A stretch of DNA of 5,227 bases from an uncultured bacterium (lineage in GTDB: Bacteria; UBA4055): the NCBI GenBank assembly GCA_937873545.1, contig CALMWI010000153.1:1-5227 (forward strand), in the 5' to 3' direction. The notes beneath the pieces are model-generated. The model was not told the origin of the DNA, ran no database searches, and saw only the letters and a list, made by a program, of their open reading frames with translations. Position 1 is the stretch's first letter, and every line of letters begins with the position of its first letter. This document shows positions 1 through 5,227 of the stretch, piece by piece. Made by a program: the position numbers and the translations under genes.

Positions 1-2
1 AT

Positions 3-887
3 AAATGTCGTTTACACAGAATTATTTACACGCCCGTCATTTTTCTTTTTGTTGTAACACTGCAGGCTCAAGACAGCCTGAAGTACACGAGAGATCTCCC
101 AGAAGAAATGCTGAATACTCCTTTATACGAAAATACGATTAGCGACTATGAGTATAGTCAGGCTATAAGGTACGCTGTAAAATGGGGCAGCTTCGGCCTG
201 ATCCCCGGCGCATTTTGGGGTAAATATGAAATGATAGGCACACCCGCTATTATAACTTCAGTGGTCGCTGTGCCTGTTTTGGGAATGATAGGTGGTTATT
301 TCGGTAAAAAGCATGGAATGAAGCTGAACAATCTTAAATCTTCAAGCCCTGAATTAACCTCAGAATTATATACTGTCGGGCATGAATTAAGTTACGAAAA
401 ATCATTCATTTCTGAAAGTGGGGATTATGAAATTGACAGTTCCCCAAAATATTCAATAGTAGTTCAAAAAAGATCAGACAGCTTTTATGTGCCGGAAGAG
501 TACCGAATCGGATTTTCATGGAAATTGTGGCATGATATTAATTCATCTGAGGAATTCGAATTGTGGGAAAGCAGGTGTAATTTTGATTTACTTTTCAATT
601 CAAGCGGTAAGACATTTCAATTTCACTATGGTTTAGGCGGAGGGTATTCGTGGGGCGAGATTACCGCATATATCGATAACCAAAGCTCGGAAACTAAGAT
701 AAATGACGGAATTTTTTTCTTTTACCCGATTATAGGCATAACAGCAAATGCTTATGATTTTTTCTATCTTAGGATGGAAGGTAAATATGAGTATTCTGAA
801 TTTTACAGTAAAATGACTGATTTTTTTGGTGATGTCGAAAATGGGAATTTCAATATAGGTTTCTCATTAGGGACTTATTTGTTTTAA
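3..887 (+). CDS. Predicted outer-membrane beta-barrel protein, paralogue A (start codon outside the window)
   Basis: This secreted protein of unknown function is probably an outer-membrane barrel. The frame is open from the left edge, with no ATG, GTG or TTG before position 108. The ATG at 108 is internal, because the upstream codons encode a basic stretch (KCRLHR), a hydrophobic core (VIFLFVVTL) and QAQDSLKY, matching the signal peptide of the paralogue at 3082. The true start therefore lies just left of the window. Visible order: signal peptide (cleavage likely after LQA), a glycine-rich hydrophobic region with two candidate membrane-spanning stretches (including GMIGGYFGKKHG), then a beta-rich C-terminal half with FQFHYGLGGGYSWG and YDFFYLRMEGKYE. 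It ends in GFSLGTYLF, the alternating hydrophobic pattern with terminal Phe that is typical of barrels recognised by BamA. The visible part is 294 residues against 295 for the whole paralogue. The barrel call is inferred from these patterns; no specific family was recognised. Confidence 0.8.
   Translation, partial: KCRLHRIIYTPVIFLFVVTLQAQDSLKYTRDLPEEMLNTPLYENTISDYEYSQAIRYAVKWGSFGLIPGAFWGKYEMIGTPAIITSVVAVPVLGMIGGYFGKKHGMKLNNLKSSSPELTSELYTVGHELSYEKSFISESGDYEIDSSPKYSIVVQKRSDSFYVPEEYRIGFSWKLWHDINSSEEFELWESRCNFDLLFNSSGKTFQFHYGLGGGYSWGEITAYIDNQSSETKINDGIFFFYPIIGITANAYDFFYLRMEGKYEYSEFYSKMTDFFGDVENGNFNIGFSLGTYLF
36..85 (+). repeat. Exact 50-bp direct repeat, copy 1 (signal-peptide segment of paralogue A)
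   Basis: Positions 36-85 are identical to 3103-3152 in the same orientation and the same reading frame. The block encodes VIFLFVVTLQAQDSLK plus two bases of the next codon. Bases on both sides differ (C35 versus G3102, C86 versus T3153). Identity at all synonymous sites contrasts with the diverged middle of the two genes. Confidence 0.95.
854..878 (+). repeat. Exact 25-bp direct repeat, copy 1 (last beta-strand of paralogue A)
   Basis: Positions 854-878 are identical to 3936-3960. The block encodes IGFSLGTY just before the final two residues. The flanking bases differ on both sides. It is the second island of full nucleotide identity between the two barrel genes. Confidence 0.93.
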
Positions 888-948
888 AAGCAGTCTTATA
901 GTAACCTCGAATTTATTTCTTGCATTAATTTGAAATTGTAATTAACAT

Positions 949-954
949 TATAAT
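949..954 (+). promoter_or_regulatory. Candidate -10 box upstream of the lipoprotein gene
   Basis: A perfect TATAAT lies 38 bp before the lipoprotein start, in an AT-rich 104-bp gap. The hexamers at the expected -35 distance are weak, and a TTGAAA nearby gives a spacer of only 13 bp. It may be a promoter for the lipoprotein, small protein and second barrel genes, but AT-rich sequence yields such hexamers by chance. I see no hairpin terminator between the first barrel gene and this gene, so read-through is also possible. Confidence 0.4.
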
Positions 955-980
955 CAAATAAAAAAGTTCGAATAAAATAA

Positions 981-986
981 AGGGGA
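981..986 (+). promoter_or_regulatory. Ribosome binding site of the lipoprotein gene
   Basis: AGGGGA lies 5 bases before the ATG at 992 and supports that start. A similar AAGGGG-TGTAA arrangement occurs before the second barrel gene (3063-3073), though further from its start codon. Confidence 0.75.
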
Positions 987-991
987 TGTAA

Positions 992-2017
992 ATGAAGTTT
1001 CCGGCTTATGTAAAAACTGTATTCTTATTTGTTGTTTTGATGTTAATGTCAGGATGCGAAGAGACAACTGAAGTAAGCCTGCCGTCGCAGGTGGCGATTC
1101 TCAATCCGGCTGACGGATCGGTTCTGACGGAACAGATGACAATGAATTTCAGCATTGTGAACGATGACAATCTCAGTTATACACAGATCGTTATTGACGG
1201 AACCGAAGTAGGAAGGCTTTCTAAGGGTCAGACCTCATGGAATTTTACGCCGGCTTTCTACAACGACGGGCTTAATCATACCCTGATAGCAATAACAACC
1301 GACAGCGACGATCAACAGAATCAGTCTGATGTCGTCCAATTCAGTGTTGGAGAATCTGCGGTGTTATTTCCGGTTTATACGGTTCCCGATCCGGACCATA
1401 TATATCTGGAAACTGAAAATGTAAGCATGTCGTGGAATCATATCCCAAATGCAGTTGAATATACCGTACAACTGTCCGAAGATAAATATTTCGGTACGAT
1501 CCTATCGGAAAGCACTGTAACCGGCACCAGCGTTTCATTTGGAGTACTGCCTAAGAAAGCATATTATACCCGAATGAGCGCAAAGAATGTCGCAGGAAAA
1601 ACTGCGGCATGGTCGAATAATAGAAAAATTTATGTAGGTATTTTTGATATAACCTGGCAGAATGTATATGATTTTCCGGGACCTGTCTGGGCTAATGATG
1701 TCATCGTTCTTCCGGATAGTACTTTTGTTTCGGGAGGACCATGTTATGATTCATATCTTGAATACGCAAAAATGTCGTTGGTGAAAACTGACCGGATGGG
1801 AAATATAGTATGGCAGAAACTGATAGGTGCCGAAAATGCAATTACATACTTGAATTCTATTTCTTACAGAGACGGATACATATACCTTGTAGGGGGGAAG
1901 CGAATCCTGCCAATTACGACAGTAAACTGGTGGTGGTTAAAACTGATACGGACGGAAATATCTTATGGAGAAAAACTTACGGCGCTTATGATTCATGGGG
2001 ATATAAATCAGCTATAG
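992..2017 (+). CDS. Surface lipoprotein with Ig-like, FN3-like and beta-propeller domains, 5' part (frameshifted)
   Basis: This is the N-terminal part of a lipoprotein probably anchored in the outer membrane. The signal peptide (residues 1-21) ends in a lipobox, LMSGC, with Cys22 as the lipidated residue. Residues about 33-118 resemble a bacterial Ig domain of the IDGTEVG/HTLIAITTDSD type. Residues about 123-215 resemble a fibronectin-III domain (SWNHIPNAVEYTVQLS and YYTRMSAKN...WS). Propeller sequence then starts, with the first repeat MSLVKTDRMGNIVWQK at 261-276. The natural frame is followed only to Gly302 (position 1897). The remaining 39 residues (KRILPITTVNWWW to the stop at 2017) bear no resemblance to a propeller and are read out of frame. 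A -1 shift in the G6 run 1892-1897 joins the protein smoothly to the frame ending at 2706, giving 571 residues in total. No ligand or partner can be named; binding or adhesion is only a guess from the domain types. Confidence 0.85.
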   Translation: MKFPAYVKTVFLFVVLMLMSGCEETTEVSLPSQVAILNPADGSVLTEQMTMNFSIVNDDNLSYTQIVIDGTEVGRLSKGQTSWNFTPAFYNDGLNHTLIAITTDSDDQQNQSDVVQFSVGESAVLFPVYTVPDPDHIYLETENVSMSWNHIPNAVEYTVQLSEDKYFGTILSESTVTGTSVSFGVLPKKAYYTRMSAKNVAGKTAAWSNNRKIYVGIFDITWQNVYDFPGPVWANDVIVLPDSTFVSGGPCYDSYLEYAKMSLVKTDRMGNIVWQKLIGAENAITYLNSISYRDGYIYLVGGKRILPITTVNWWWLKLIRTEISYGEKLTALMIHGDINQL

Positions 2018-2706
2018 CCGCAGACGGTTCGATCTACATTACCTGTGATTACGACGGAGAAAGGTCGCTGTTAAAGCTCAGTTCTGAAGGTACAATAATC
2101 TATAGCTATTCTCCGGGATATTACACAGACTGGCTTTATTTCACTTTCACTCCCTTAGGAAAACTCATCGTAATATACGGTGATTATGACGACATACCTC
2201 ATCTGGTGAAGTTGGACGACAGCGGTGCGCAGATAAGCGATACAGCTTTCGAAAGTCTGTACATATATTCTGCAAGAGGAATAGTCGCCGATGCCGAAGG
2301 TATTTATATTATATATTCGGGCGACAATATAATCAAACTGGGCTACGACGGCTCTGTTTTGTACGAATATTCTGATTATTCAACAACGCTTTATTCTGTA
2401 AAGCTGGTCAACGGATCACTTTACGCTTCAGGATATGATTATTACGGCAATGCATGTCTGTTTAAAATCAGTACAACTCTAACCTCACCCGTAATAAATT
2501 CTTACTGCACAGGTGTACTGACAAATCTCAGGATCATGGATGACGGTTCAGCCATACTGTGCGGATATGATACTTATGATATTTCTTCAAATACAAATAT
2601 GCTTTTGATCCGTACGGATAAAGACGGGAACTGCGACGAGAAGTCAGTGCCTGCTAAAAACGGGACAGGATCAAAGCTCAAAGTCAAGTACGACAGGCTT
2701 AAATAA
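1810..2706 (+). CDS. Beta-propeller lipoprotein, 3' part (continuation after the frameshift)
   Basis: This frame carries the rest of the lipoprotein begun at 992. The meaningful part starts at 1897 (EANPANYDSK, residue 303 of the joined protein). The 29 residues between the ATG at 1810 and that point are the wrong-frame reading of the 5' part, so 1810 is unlikely to be a real start and no signal peptide is present. The propeller repeats continue with LVVVKTDTDGNILWRK, SLLKLSSEGTIIY, HLVKLDDSGAQI, NIIKLGYDGSVLY, CLFKIS and MLLIRTDKDGN. Their key Lys/Arg residues fall at about 317, 362, 407, 449, 492 and 541. With the copy in the 5' part this makes seven motifs spaced 42-52 residues apart, which fits a seven-bladed propeller. 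The protein ends in a basic tail (KLKVKYDRLK). The next gene starts 35 bp downstream. Confidence 0.82.
   Translation: MAETDRCRKCNYILEFYFLQRRIHIPCRGEANPANYDSKLVVVKTDTDGNILWRKTYGAYDSWGYKSAIAADGSIYITCDYDGERSLLKLSSEGTIIYSYSPGYYTDWLYFTFTPLGKLIVIYGDYDDIPHLVKLDDSGAQISDTAFESLYIYSARGIVADAEGIYIIYSGDNIIKLGYDGSVLYEYSDYSTTLYSVKLVNGSLYASGYDYYGNACLFKISTTLTSPVINSYCTGVLTNLRIMDDGSAILCGYDTYDISSNTNMLLIRTDKDGNCDEKSVPAKNGTGSKLKVKYDRLK
1892..1897 (+). other. G6 homopolymer at the frameshift junction
   Basis: Six consecutive G bases follow GTA. In the upstream frame they read GGG GGG AAG, and in the downstream frame AGG GGG GAA. One extra G (G7) would give LVGGEANPANYDSK and restore one continuous propeller frame. 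The flanks do not form a canonical slippery heptamer: P-site re-pairing would put a GGG-reading tRNA on AGG. An indel or sequencing error is therefore more likely than programmed frameshifting. Confidence 0.85.
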
Positions 2707-2741
2707 AAATATACATTTGAGAAATGATCAATGAAGCGAGT

Positions 2742-3056
2742 ATGAAAAATTTAATTTTGAGCCTTTTTTTGCTAAGTTTCTCATTTCTGCCGCGAAGTGA
2801 AGAATTATATTCGAAGGATTTAAGCGGTTTTATATTGATACCTAATATTTCGATAAATTCGTTTGAATCTTATGATAAGTTCTATTTAGATCTAAGCACC
2901 GGTTACAAAGCTTATTTGAGTAGTATGAGTTCAGATTTTAAAGCGGTCATTATCCGTAAGTTGTCATCAGACAGCTTTACAACGCTGGAAGTTGATGATA
3001 ATTATTTGAACCCGAACAGTATTTATGTTAAATTGGGATTTGGAGTGAATTTATAA
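2742..3056 (+). CDS. Small secreted protein, probably an internally shortened member of the barrel family
   Basis: This 104-residue exported protein has unknown function. I chose ATG 2742 over the in-frame ATG at 2724 because MKNLILSLFLLSFSF then forms a normal signal peptide, and because its first 12 bases (ATGAAAAATTTA) equal those of the barrel gene at 3082. The ribosome binding site is weak (GAAGCGAG region). The mature part is beta-rich. Residues 29-56 (GFILIPNISIN...YDKFYLDLSTGYK) line up by eye with the C-terminal region of the full-length barrels (GIFFFYPIIGITANAYDFFYLRMEGKYE in paralogue A). It lacks the glycine-rich hydrophobic region and about 190 residues of the barrel half. It ends in YVKLGFGVNL, a plausible last strand but with Leu instead of the usual Phe. 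It could be a functional small barrel subunit, a decaying deletion product, or a convergent beta-hairpin protein. Confidence 0.65.
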   Translation: MKNLILSLFLLSFSFLPRSEELYSKDLSGFILIPNISINSFESYDKFYLDLSTGYKAYLSSMSSDFKAVIIRKLSSDSFTTLEVDDNYLNPNSIYVKLGFGVNL

Positions 3057-3081
3057 TAGATGAAGGGGTGTAATTAAGGTA

Positions 3082-3969
3082 ATGAAAAATTTATCGTTAA
3101 TGGTCATTTTTCTTTTTGTTGTAACACTGCAGGCTCAAGACAGCCTGAAGTATCCGAGAGAAATATCTGAAGAGTTGCTGAACACGCCTTTGTTCGAAAA
3201 TTCTTCACCTTTCTGGAAAGATTATCGAACTAATCAGGCAGTACAAAATTCTTTCAAGTGGGCGAGCATAGGATCAGTTGTCTGTGTAGCTGTTCTTGCA
3301 GGCGGTTCGGGAAGCGGAAATTTTATGGCTTATATGCTGGCATTTGCAGGGCCGCCGATCGGATTAATTTACGGCGCTTATGATGGTTACTTTTACGGTT
3401 CAGAGCTGAACGAATATAAAAAATCTCATCCGGAATTCCATCTTCAAAGAAAACATATAGGATACGAGGCTGAAGTTACGGCAACAACATCAAACGGTCT
3501 TACATTTCCCAATGCGAAAGCATATTTTTGCTATCAGCCACTTGTTACAAAAAAATATATGCCTTCAGAGTATAGATTCGGATTAAGTTTTTTAAGGGAA
3601 GTATGGCTGGAAGATGATGACGAAATTGACTCCACGCCGTTTTACAGCTATTCTGAGAATAGAGCTGATTTGAGCTTACTCTATAATTCCAATAAAAAGT
3701 ATTTTCAGTTCCACTGGGGTTTTGGTGCAGGATATTCCTGGGGACACCATGAAATACAAACCTGGGATAATATCGAAACATATCCTGTGAAAGGAGCATT
3801 CGTTTATCCGCTGGCAGGAGTCACCGTTAACTTTAATGACTTTTTCTATCTCAGGGCAGAAGGAAGGTACGAGCTGTCTCAATTCTATTATGAGCTTCTC
3901 GATTATGCTGATTATCCTGTTAGTACTAATGTAAGTATAGGTTTCTCATTAGGGACTTATATATTTTAG
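3082..3969 (+). CDS. Predicted outer-membrane beta-barrel protein, paralogue B
   Basis: This 295-residue exported protein is the complete relative of the gene at the left edge; its function is unknown. Order: signal peptide 1-18 (MKNLSLMVIFLFVVTLQA, then QDSLKYPRE), a shared SLKY...EELLNTPLFEN segment, a glycine-rich hydrophobic region at about 57-108 with two candidate membrane-spanning stretches, then a beta-rich half. The latter includes YFQFHWGFGAGYSWG (207-221) and NDFFYLRAEGRYELSQFY (252-269), and ends in SIGFSLGTYIF. The terminal Phe and alternating hydrophobics suggest a BamA-assembled barrel. AAGG directly before the ATG sits too close (2 bases) and AAGGGG at 3063-3068 is 13 bases away, so neither ribosome site is ideal. 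It starts 25 bp after the small secreted protein and is probably in one operon with it and the lipoprotein. The family was not recognised. Confidence 0.85.
   Translation: MKNLSLMVIFLFVVTLQAQDSLKYPREISEELLNTPLFENSSPFWKDYRTNQAVQNSFKWASIGSVVCVAVLAGGSGSGNFMAYMLAFAGPPIGLIYGAYDGYFYGSELNEYKKSHPEFHLQRKHIGYEAEVTATTSNGLTFPNAKAYFCYQPLVTKKYMPSEYRFGLSFLREVWLEDDDEIDSTPFYSYSENRADLSLLYNSNKKYFQFHWGFGAGYSWGHHEIQTWDNIETYPVKGAFVYPLAGVTVNFNDFFYLRAEGRYELSQFYYELLDYADYPVSTNVSIGFSLGTYIF
3103..3152 (+). repeat. Exact 50-bp direct repeat, copy 2 (signal-peptide segment of paralogue B)
   Basis: Identical to 36-85, in the same orientation and frame, and 3067 bp downstream of copy 1. The two copies flank the lipoprotein and small-protein genes. 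Confidence 0.95.
3936..3960 (+). repeat. Exact 25-bp direct repeat, copy 2 (last beta-strand of paralogue B)
   Basis: Identical to 854-878. It encodes IGFSLGTY directly before the terminal Ile-Phe and stop. Confidence 0.93.
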
Positions 3970-3972
3970 GAA

Positions 3973-4001
3973 TTGGAATAAGTCAAAAAAGTTTGTATAT
4001 T
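3973..4001 (+). promoter_or_regulatory. Candidate sigma70-type promoter of the toxin-antitoxin pair
   Basis: TTGGAA (3973-3978) and TATATT (3996-4001) are separated by exactly 17 bp and lie just after the stop of the second barrel gene, 24 bp before the antitoxin start. This would give the pair its own transcript. A Bacteroidota-type TAnnTTTG element is not clearly present. No convincing operator palindrome was found. Confidence 0.5.
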
Positions 4002-4015
4002 ACGATCAATTAGAT

Positions 4016-4019
4016 GAGG
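4016..4019 (+). promoter_or_regulatory. Ribosome binding site of the antitoxin gene
   Basis: GAGG lies 6 bases before the ATG at 4026 and supports that start. Confidence 0.65.
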
Positions 4020-4025
4020 TAAATT

Positions 4026-4232
4026 ATGCATAAAACCATTTCTGACGATAAAATTAAGGCTATGCTCAAAGAGATAATAATTGATTTTATTCATGAGAAA
4101 AATGATGAGTTTTATGATGTTCTCGTTTCTGCTTTTGAAGATGCTGGAATGTATAAAGCAATTGAAGAAGGAAGAAAAAACAGTTTGGTCAGTGAAGAAG
4201 CTGTTGATTATATTCTTGGCGGTAAAAAGTGA
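4026..4232 (+). CDS. Small antitoxin of a RelE/ParE-type toxin-antitoxin pair
   Basis: This 68-residue, mostly helical and charged protein probably binds and neutralises the toxin encoded directly downstream. The assignment rests mainly on context: it precedes a RelE/ParE-like gene and overlaps it by 4 bases (GTGA), the usual antitoxin-first order with translational coupling. Its C-terminal half (YKAIEEGRKNSLVSEEAVDYILGGKK) resembles short antitoxins that carry an 'AIEEG...VS.EEV...L' pattern and accompany RelE-like toxins in several phyla; that resemblance is from memory. No ribbon-helix-helix or AbrB motif is obvious, so how it binds DNA, if it does, is unclear. The gene is visibly more AT-rich than the butyrate kinase gene, consistent with a mobile module. 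Confidence 0.75.
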   Translation: MHKTISDDKIKAMLKEIIIDFIHEKNDEFYDVLVSAFEDAGMYKAIEEGRKNSLVSEEAVDYILGGKK

Positions 4233-4495
4233 AAGTATTTTACGAAGCGAGTTTTGAAAAAGATTTAAAGAAAATAGATGACCAGAAAATATTTAATAAA
4301 ATAAGAGAGCTGATAAGTCTTGTCAAGATTTCGGATAGTATTTCAGACATGAAAAACATTAAGAAATTACATGGTAATAAAAGTTTTTACAGGATTAGAA
4401 TTGGAGATTATAGGATTGGATTTGAATGTGTTGAGGATACTATAGTGTTTGTAAGAGCTTTACACAGAAAGGATATCTATAAGTATTTTCCTTAA
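4229..4495 (+). CDS. RelE/ParE-superfamily toxin
   Basis: This 88-residue protein is the likely toxin of the pair. RelE-type members cleave mRNA on the ribosome and ParE-type members inhibit gyrase; sequence alone does not settle which this is. It begins with GTG at 4229, inside the end of the antitoxin gene. Family hallmarks are MKVFYEASFEKDLKKI at the N-terminus, the core KKLHGNKSFYRIRIGDYRIGF (residues 45-65, with Arg55, Arg57, Tyr61 and Arg62), and the C-terminal VRALHRKDIYKYFP (75-88). The HRKDIYK ending is typical of RelE-like nucleases, with Arg80 and Tyr84 as candidate functional residues. The length is normal and the gene looks intact. Confidence 0.88.
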   Translation: MKVFYEASFEKDLKKIDDQKIFNKIRELISLVKISDSISDMKNIKKLHGNKSFYRIRIGDYRIGFECVEDTIVFVRALHRKDIYKYFP

Positions 4496-4536
4496 AGGCT
4501 AGAAAATTATGATACCTTTTTACTGTGTAAATAAAA

Positions 4537-4558
4537 AAAGCCCCGAAACCGGGGCTTT
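4537..4558. terminator. Bidirectional intrinsic terminator between convergent genes
   Basis: A 9-bp perfect stem (AAAGCCCCG / CGGGGCTTT) closes a 4-base loop. On the minus strand it is followed by a run of seven T (complement of 4533-4539), making a strong terminator for the butyrate kinase gene. On the plus strand it is followed by TTTAATTTT, a weaker tail that can stop transcription from the toxin gene, which ends 41 bp upstream. Confidence 0.92.
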
Positions 4559-4576
4559 AATTTTGCTACAAGATGT

Positions 4577-5227
4577 TTATGTGTAAATAACCGGTTCTAT
4601 CTCTTTTTCGATGACCATGAGTCCGTTCATCGCGAGAGCTGCCATTTCATCTTCACCGGGATAAACTACAACAGGCGCTATCCATGAAGTTCTTTCTTCG
4701 ATCTGCCTGTTAAAATCGGGATTGTAAGCTATTCCCCCTGTAAGAATGATCGCATCGACCTGTCCTTTAAGGACTGTTGAGTATGCGCCGATGTCTTTGG
4801 CCACCTGATATATCATAGCGTCATGGATCTTGATCGCCTCTTTATCACCTGCAAGGCATCTTTTTTCAACTTCATAAGCATCGTTCGTTCCGAGGTAAGC
4901 GGCAAAACCGCCCTTCCCTTTGAACATAAGCTTAATTTCGTCGTGAGTATATTTTCCGCTGAAGGCCATTGCGCATACGTCTCCGGCAGGCAGGGTACCG
5001 CTTCTTTCGGGGCTGAAAGGACCTTCGCCGTCAAGAGCCTGATTAACATCTATCACTTTACCCTTTCTGTGAGCGCCGACCGAAATACCGCCGCCGAGGT
5101 GCGCGACAACAACATTTACCTCTTCATATTTCTTTGAAACGCTTTTTGCGTATTTTCTTGCTACTGCTTTCTGATTTAAAGCATGAAATATTGAAACCCT
5201 CTCGACTAACGGGTGTCCGGCTATTCT
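4577..5227 (-). CDS. buk: Butyrate kinase, C-terminal part (start outside the window)
   Basis: Butyrate kinase interconverts butyryl phosphate + ADP and butyrate + ATP in the cytoplasm, the ATP-yielding last step of butyrate fermentation; some relatives prefer branched-chain acids. The frame stays open to the right edge, giving 216 visible residues of an enzyme that is usually about 355, so roughly 140 N-terminal residues are missing only because the window ends. The GTG at 5056 is the internal Val of KVIDVNQ, not a start. Acetokinase-family motifs visible, in order, are SIFHALNQKAVARKYA, HLGGGISVGAH (43-53 of the visible part), DGEGPFSPERSG (66-77), AAYLGTNDAYEVEKR, DAIILTGGIAY (158-168) and VYPGEDEMAALA (188-199). 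It ends in EPVIYT. The motifs point to butyrate kinase rather than acetate kinase. A phosphotransbutyrylase partner would lie outside the window if present. The gene is intact as far as seen. Confidence 0.95.
   Translation of the reverse strand, partial: RIAGHPLVERVSIFHALNQKAVARKYAKSVSKKYEEVNVVVAHLGGGISVGAHRKGKVIDVNQALDGEGPFSPERSGTLPAGDVCAMAFSGKYTHDEIKLMFKGKGGFAAYLGTNDAYEVEKRCLAGDKEAIKIHDAMIYQVAKDIGAYSTVLKGQVDAIILTGGIAYNPDFNRQIEERTSWIAPVVVYPGEDEMAALAMNGLMVIEKEIEPVIYT

Noticed and set aside
5..139. ATG at position 5 as the start of the left-edge barrel gene
   Set aside because: It is in another frame and meets a stop near 139. The signal-peptide homology lies in the frame open from position 3, so using this ATG would need an extra frameshift.
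1341..1538. Minus-strand open frame inside the lipoprotein gene
   Set aside because: It is antisense to the well-supported FN3-like region and shows no recognisable domain or ribosome site.
1889..1900. Programmed -1 ribosomal frameshift at the G6 run
   Set aside because: No canonical X-XXY-YYZ heptamer in the zero frame and no clear downstream stimulatory stem were seen; an indel explains it more simply.
2724..2741. Upstream in-frame ATG (MINEAS) for the small secreted protein
   Set aside because: It would put six residues, including an acidic one, before a normal signal peptide; the ATG at 2742 matches the paralogue's MKNL start.
3545..3882. Two overlapping minus-strand open frames inside paralogue B
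   Set aside because: Both are antisense to conserved barrel sequence shared with paralogue A, so the plus strand is the coding one.
4000..4022. TTAC...GTAA inverted pair near the antitoxin start as an operator
   Set aside because: Only 4-bp arms with a 15-bp spacer; too weak to call.
4524..4590. 11-bp direct repeat TGTGTAAATAA flanking the terminator (4524-4534 and 4580-4590)
   Set aside because: It is short and AT-rich, and one copy is the end of the butyrate kinase coding sequence; chance is likely and no inserted element lies between.
4813..5137. Open frames in other frames and on the plus strand over the butyrate kinase gene
   Set aside because: They lie entirely within strongly motif-supported butyrate kinase coding sequence and show no family pattern of their own.

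Overview
The window looks like chromosomal DNA from a diderm (Gram-negative), moderately AT-rich, probably anaerobic bacterium. The evidence is three secreted beta-rich proteins, two of which end in an aromatic outer-membrane-barrel signature, a lipoprotein carrying a KTD-xx-GN-x-x-W beta-propeller, and a butyrate kinase. Such combinations are common in the Bacteroidota/FCB group and neighbouring candidate phyla, but the lineage is an inference and no marker gene is present.

Layout. Positions 1-887 (+) hold a predicted outer-membrane beta-barrel protein whose start codon lies left of the window. After a 104-bp gap with a TATAAT box and a strong ribosome binding site comes a 571-residue lipoprotein (992-2706, +), split by a -1 frameshift at a G6 run (1892-1897). 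Its order is signal peptide with lipobox, bacterial Ig-like domain, fibronectin-III-like domain, then about seven propeller blades. A 104-aa secreted protein follows (2742-3056, +), then a second full-length barrel paralogue (3082-3969, +). The lipoprotein, small protein and second barrel are spaced 35 and 25 bp apart and look like one operon. Next is an AT-rich toxin-antitoxin pair with its own promoter (4026-4495, +). A strong bidirectional hairpin terminator (4537-4558) separates it from the convergent 3' part of butyrate kinase (4577 to the right edge, -).

The most interesting part is 1-3969. The two full-length barrel genes share an exact 50-bp block over the signal peptide and an exact 25-bp block over the last beta-strand, while the DNA between is far more diverged. 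The small 104-aa protein appears to be a third, internally deleted relative: a signal peptide joined almost directly to the C-terminal hairpins. A surface lipoprotein with a possibly switchable reading frame sits between the copies. This resembles a small cell-envelope module that evolves by duplication and exchange of end segments. Its function cannot be read from the sequence. The toxin-antitoxin pair and butyrate kinase appear unrelated to it.
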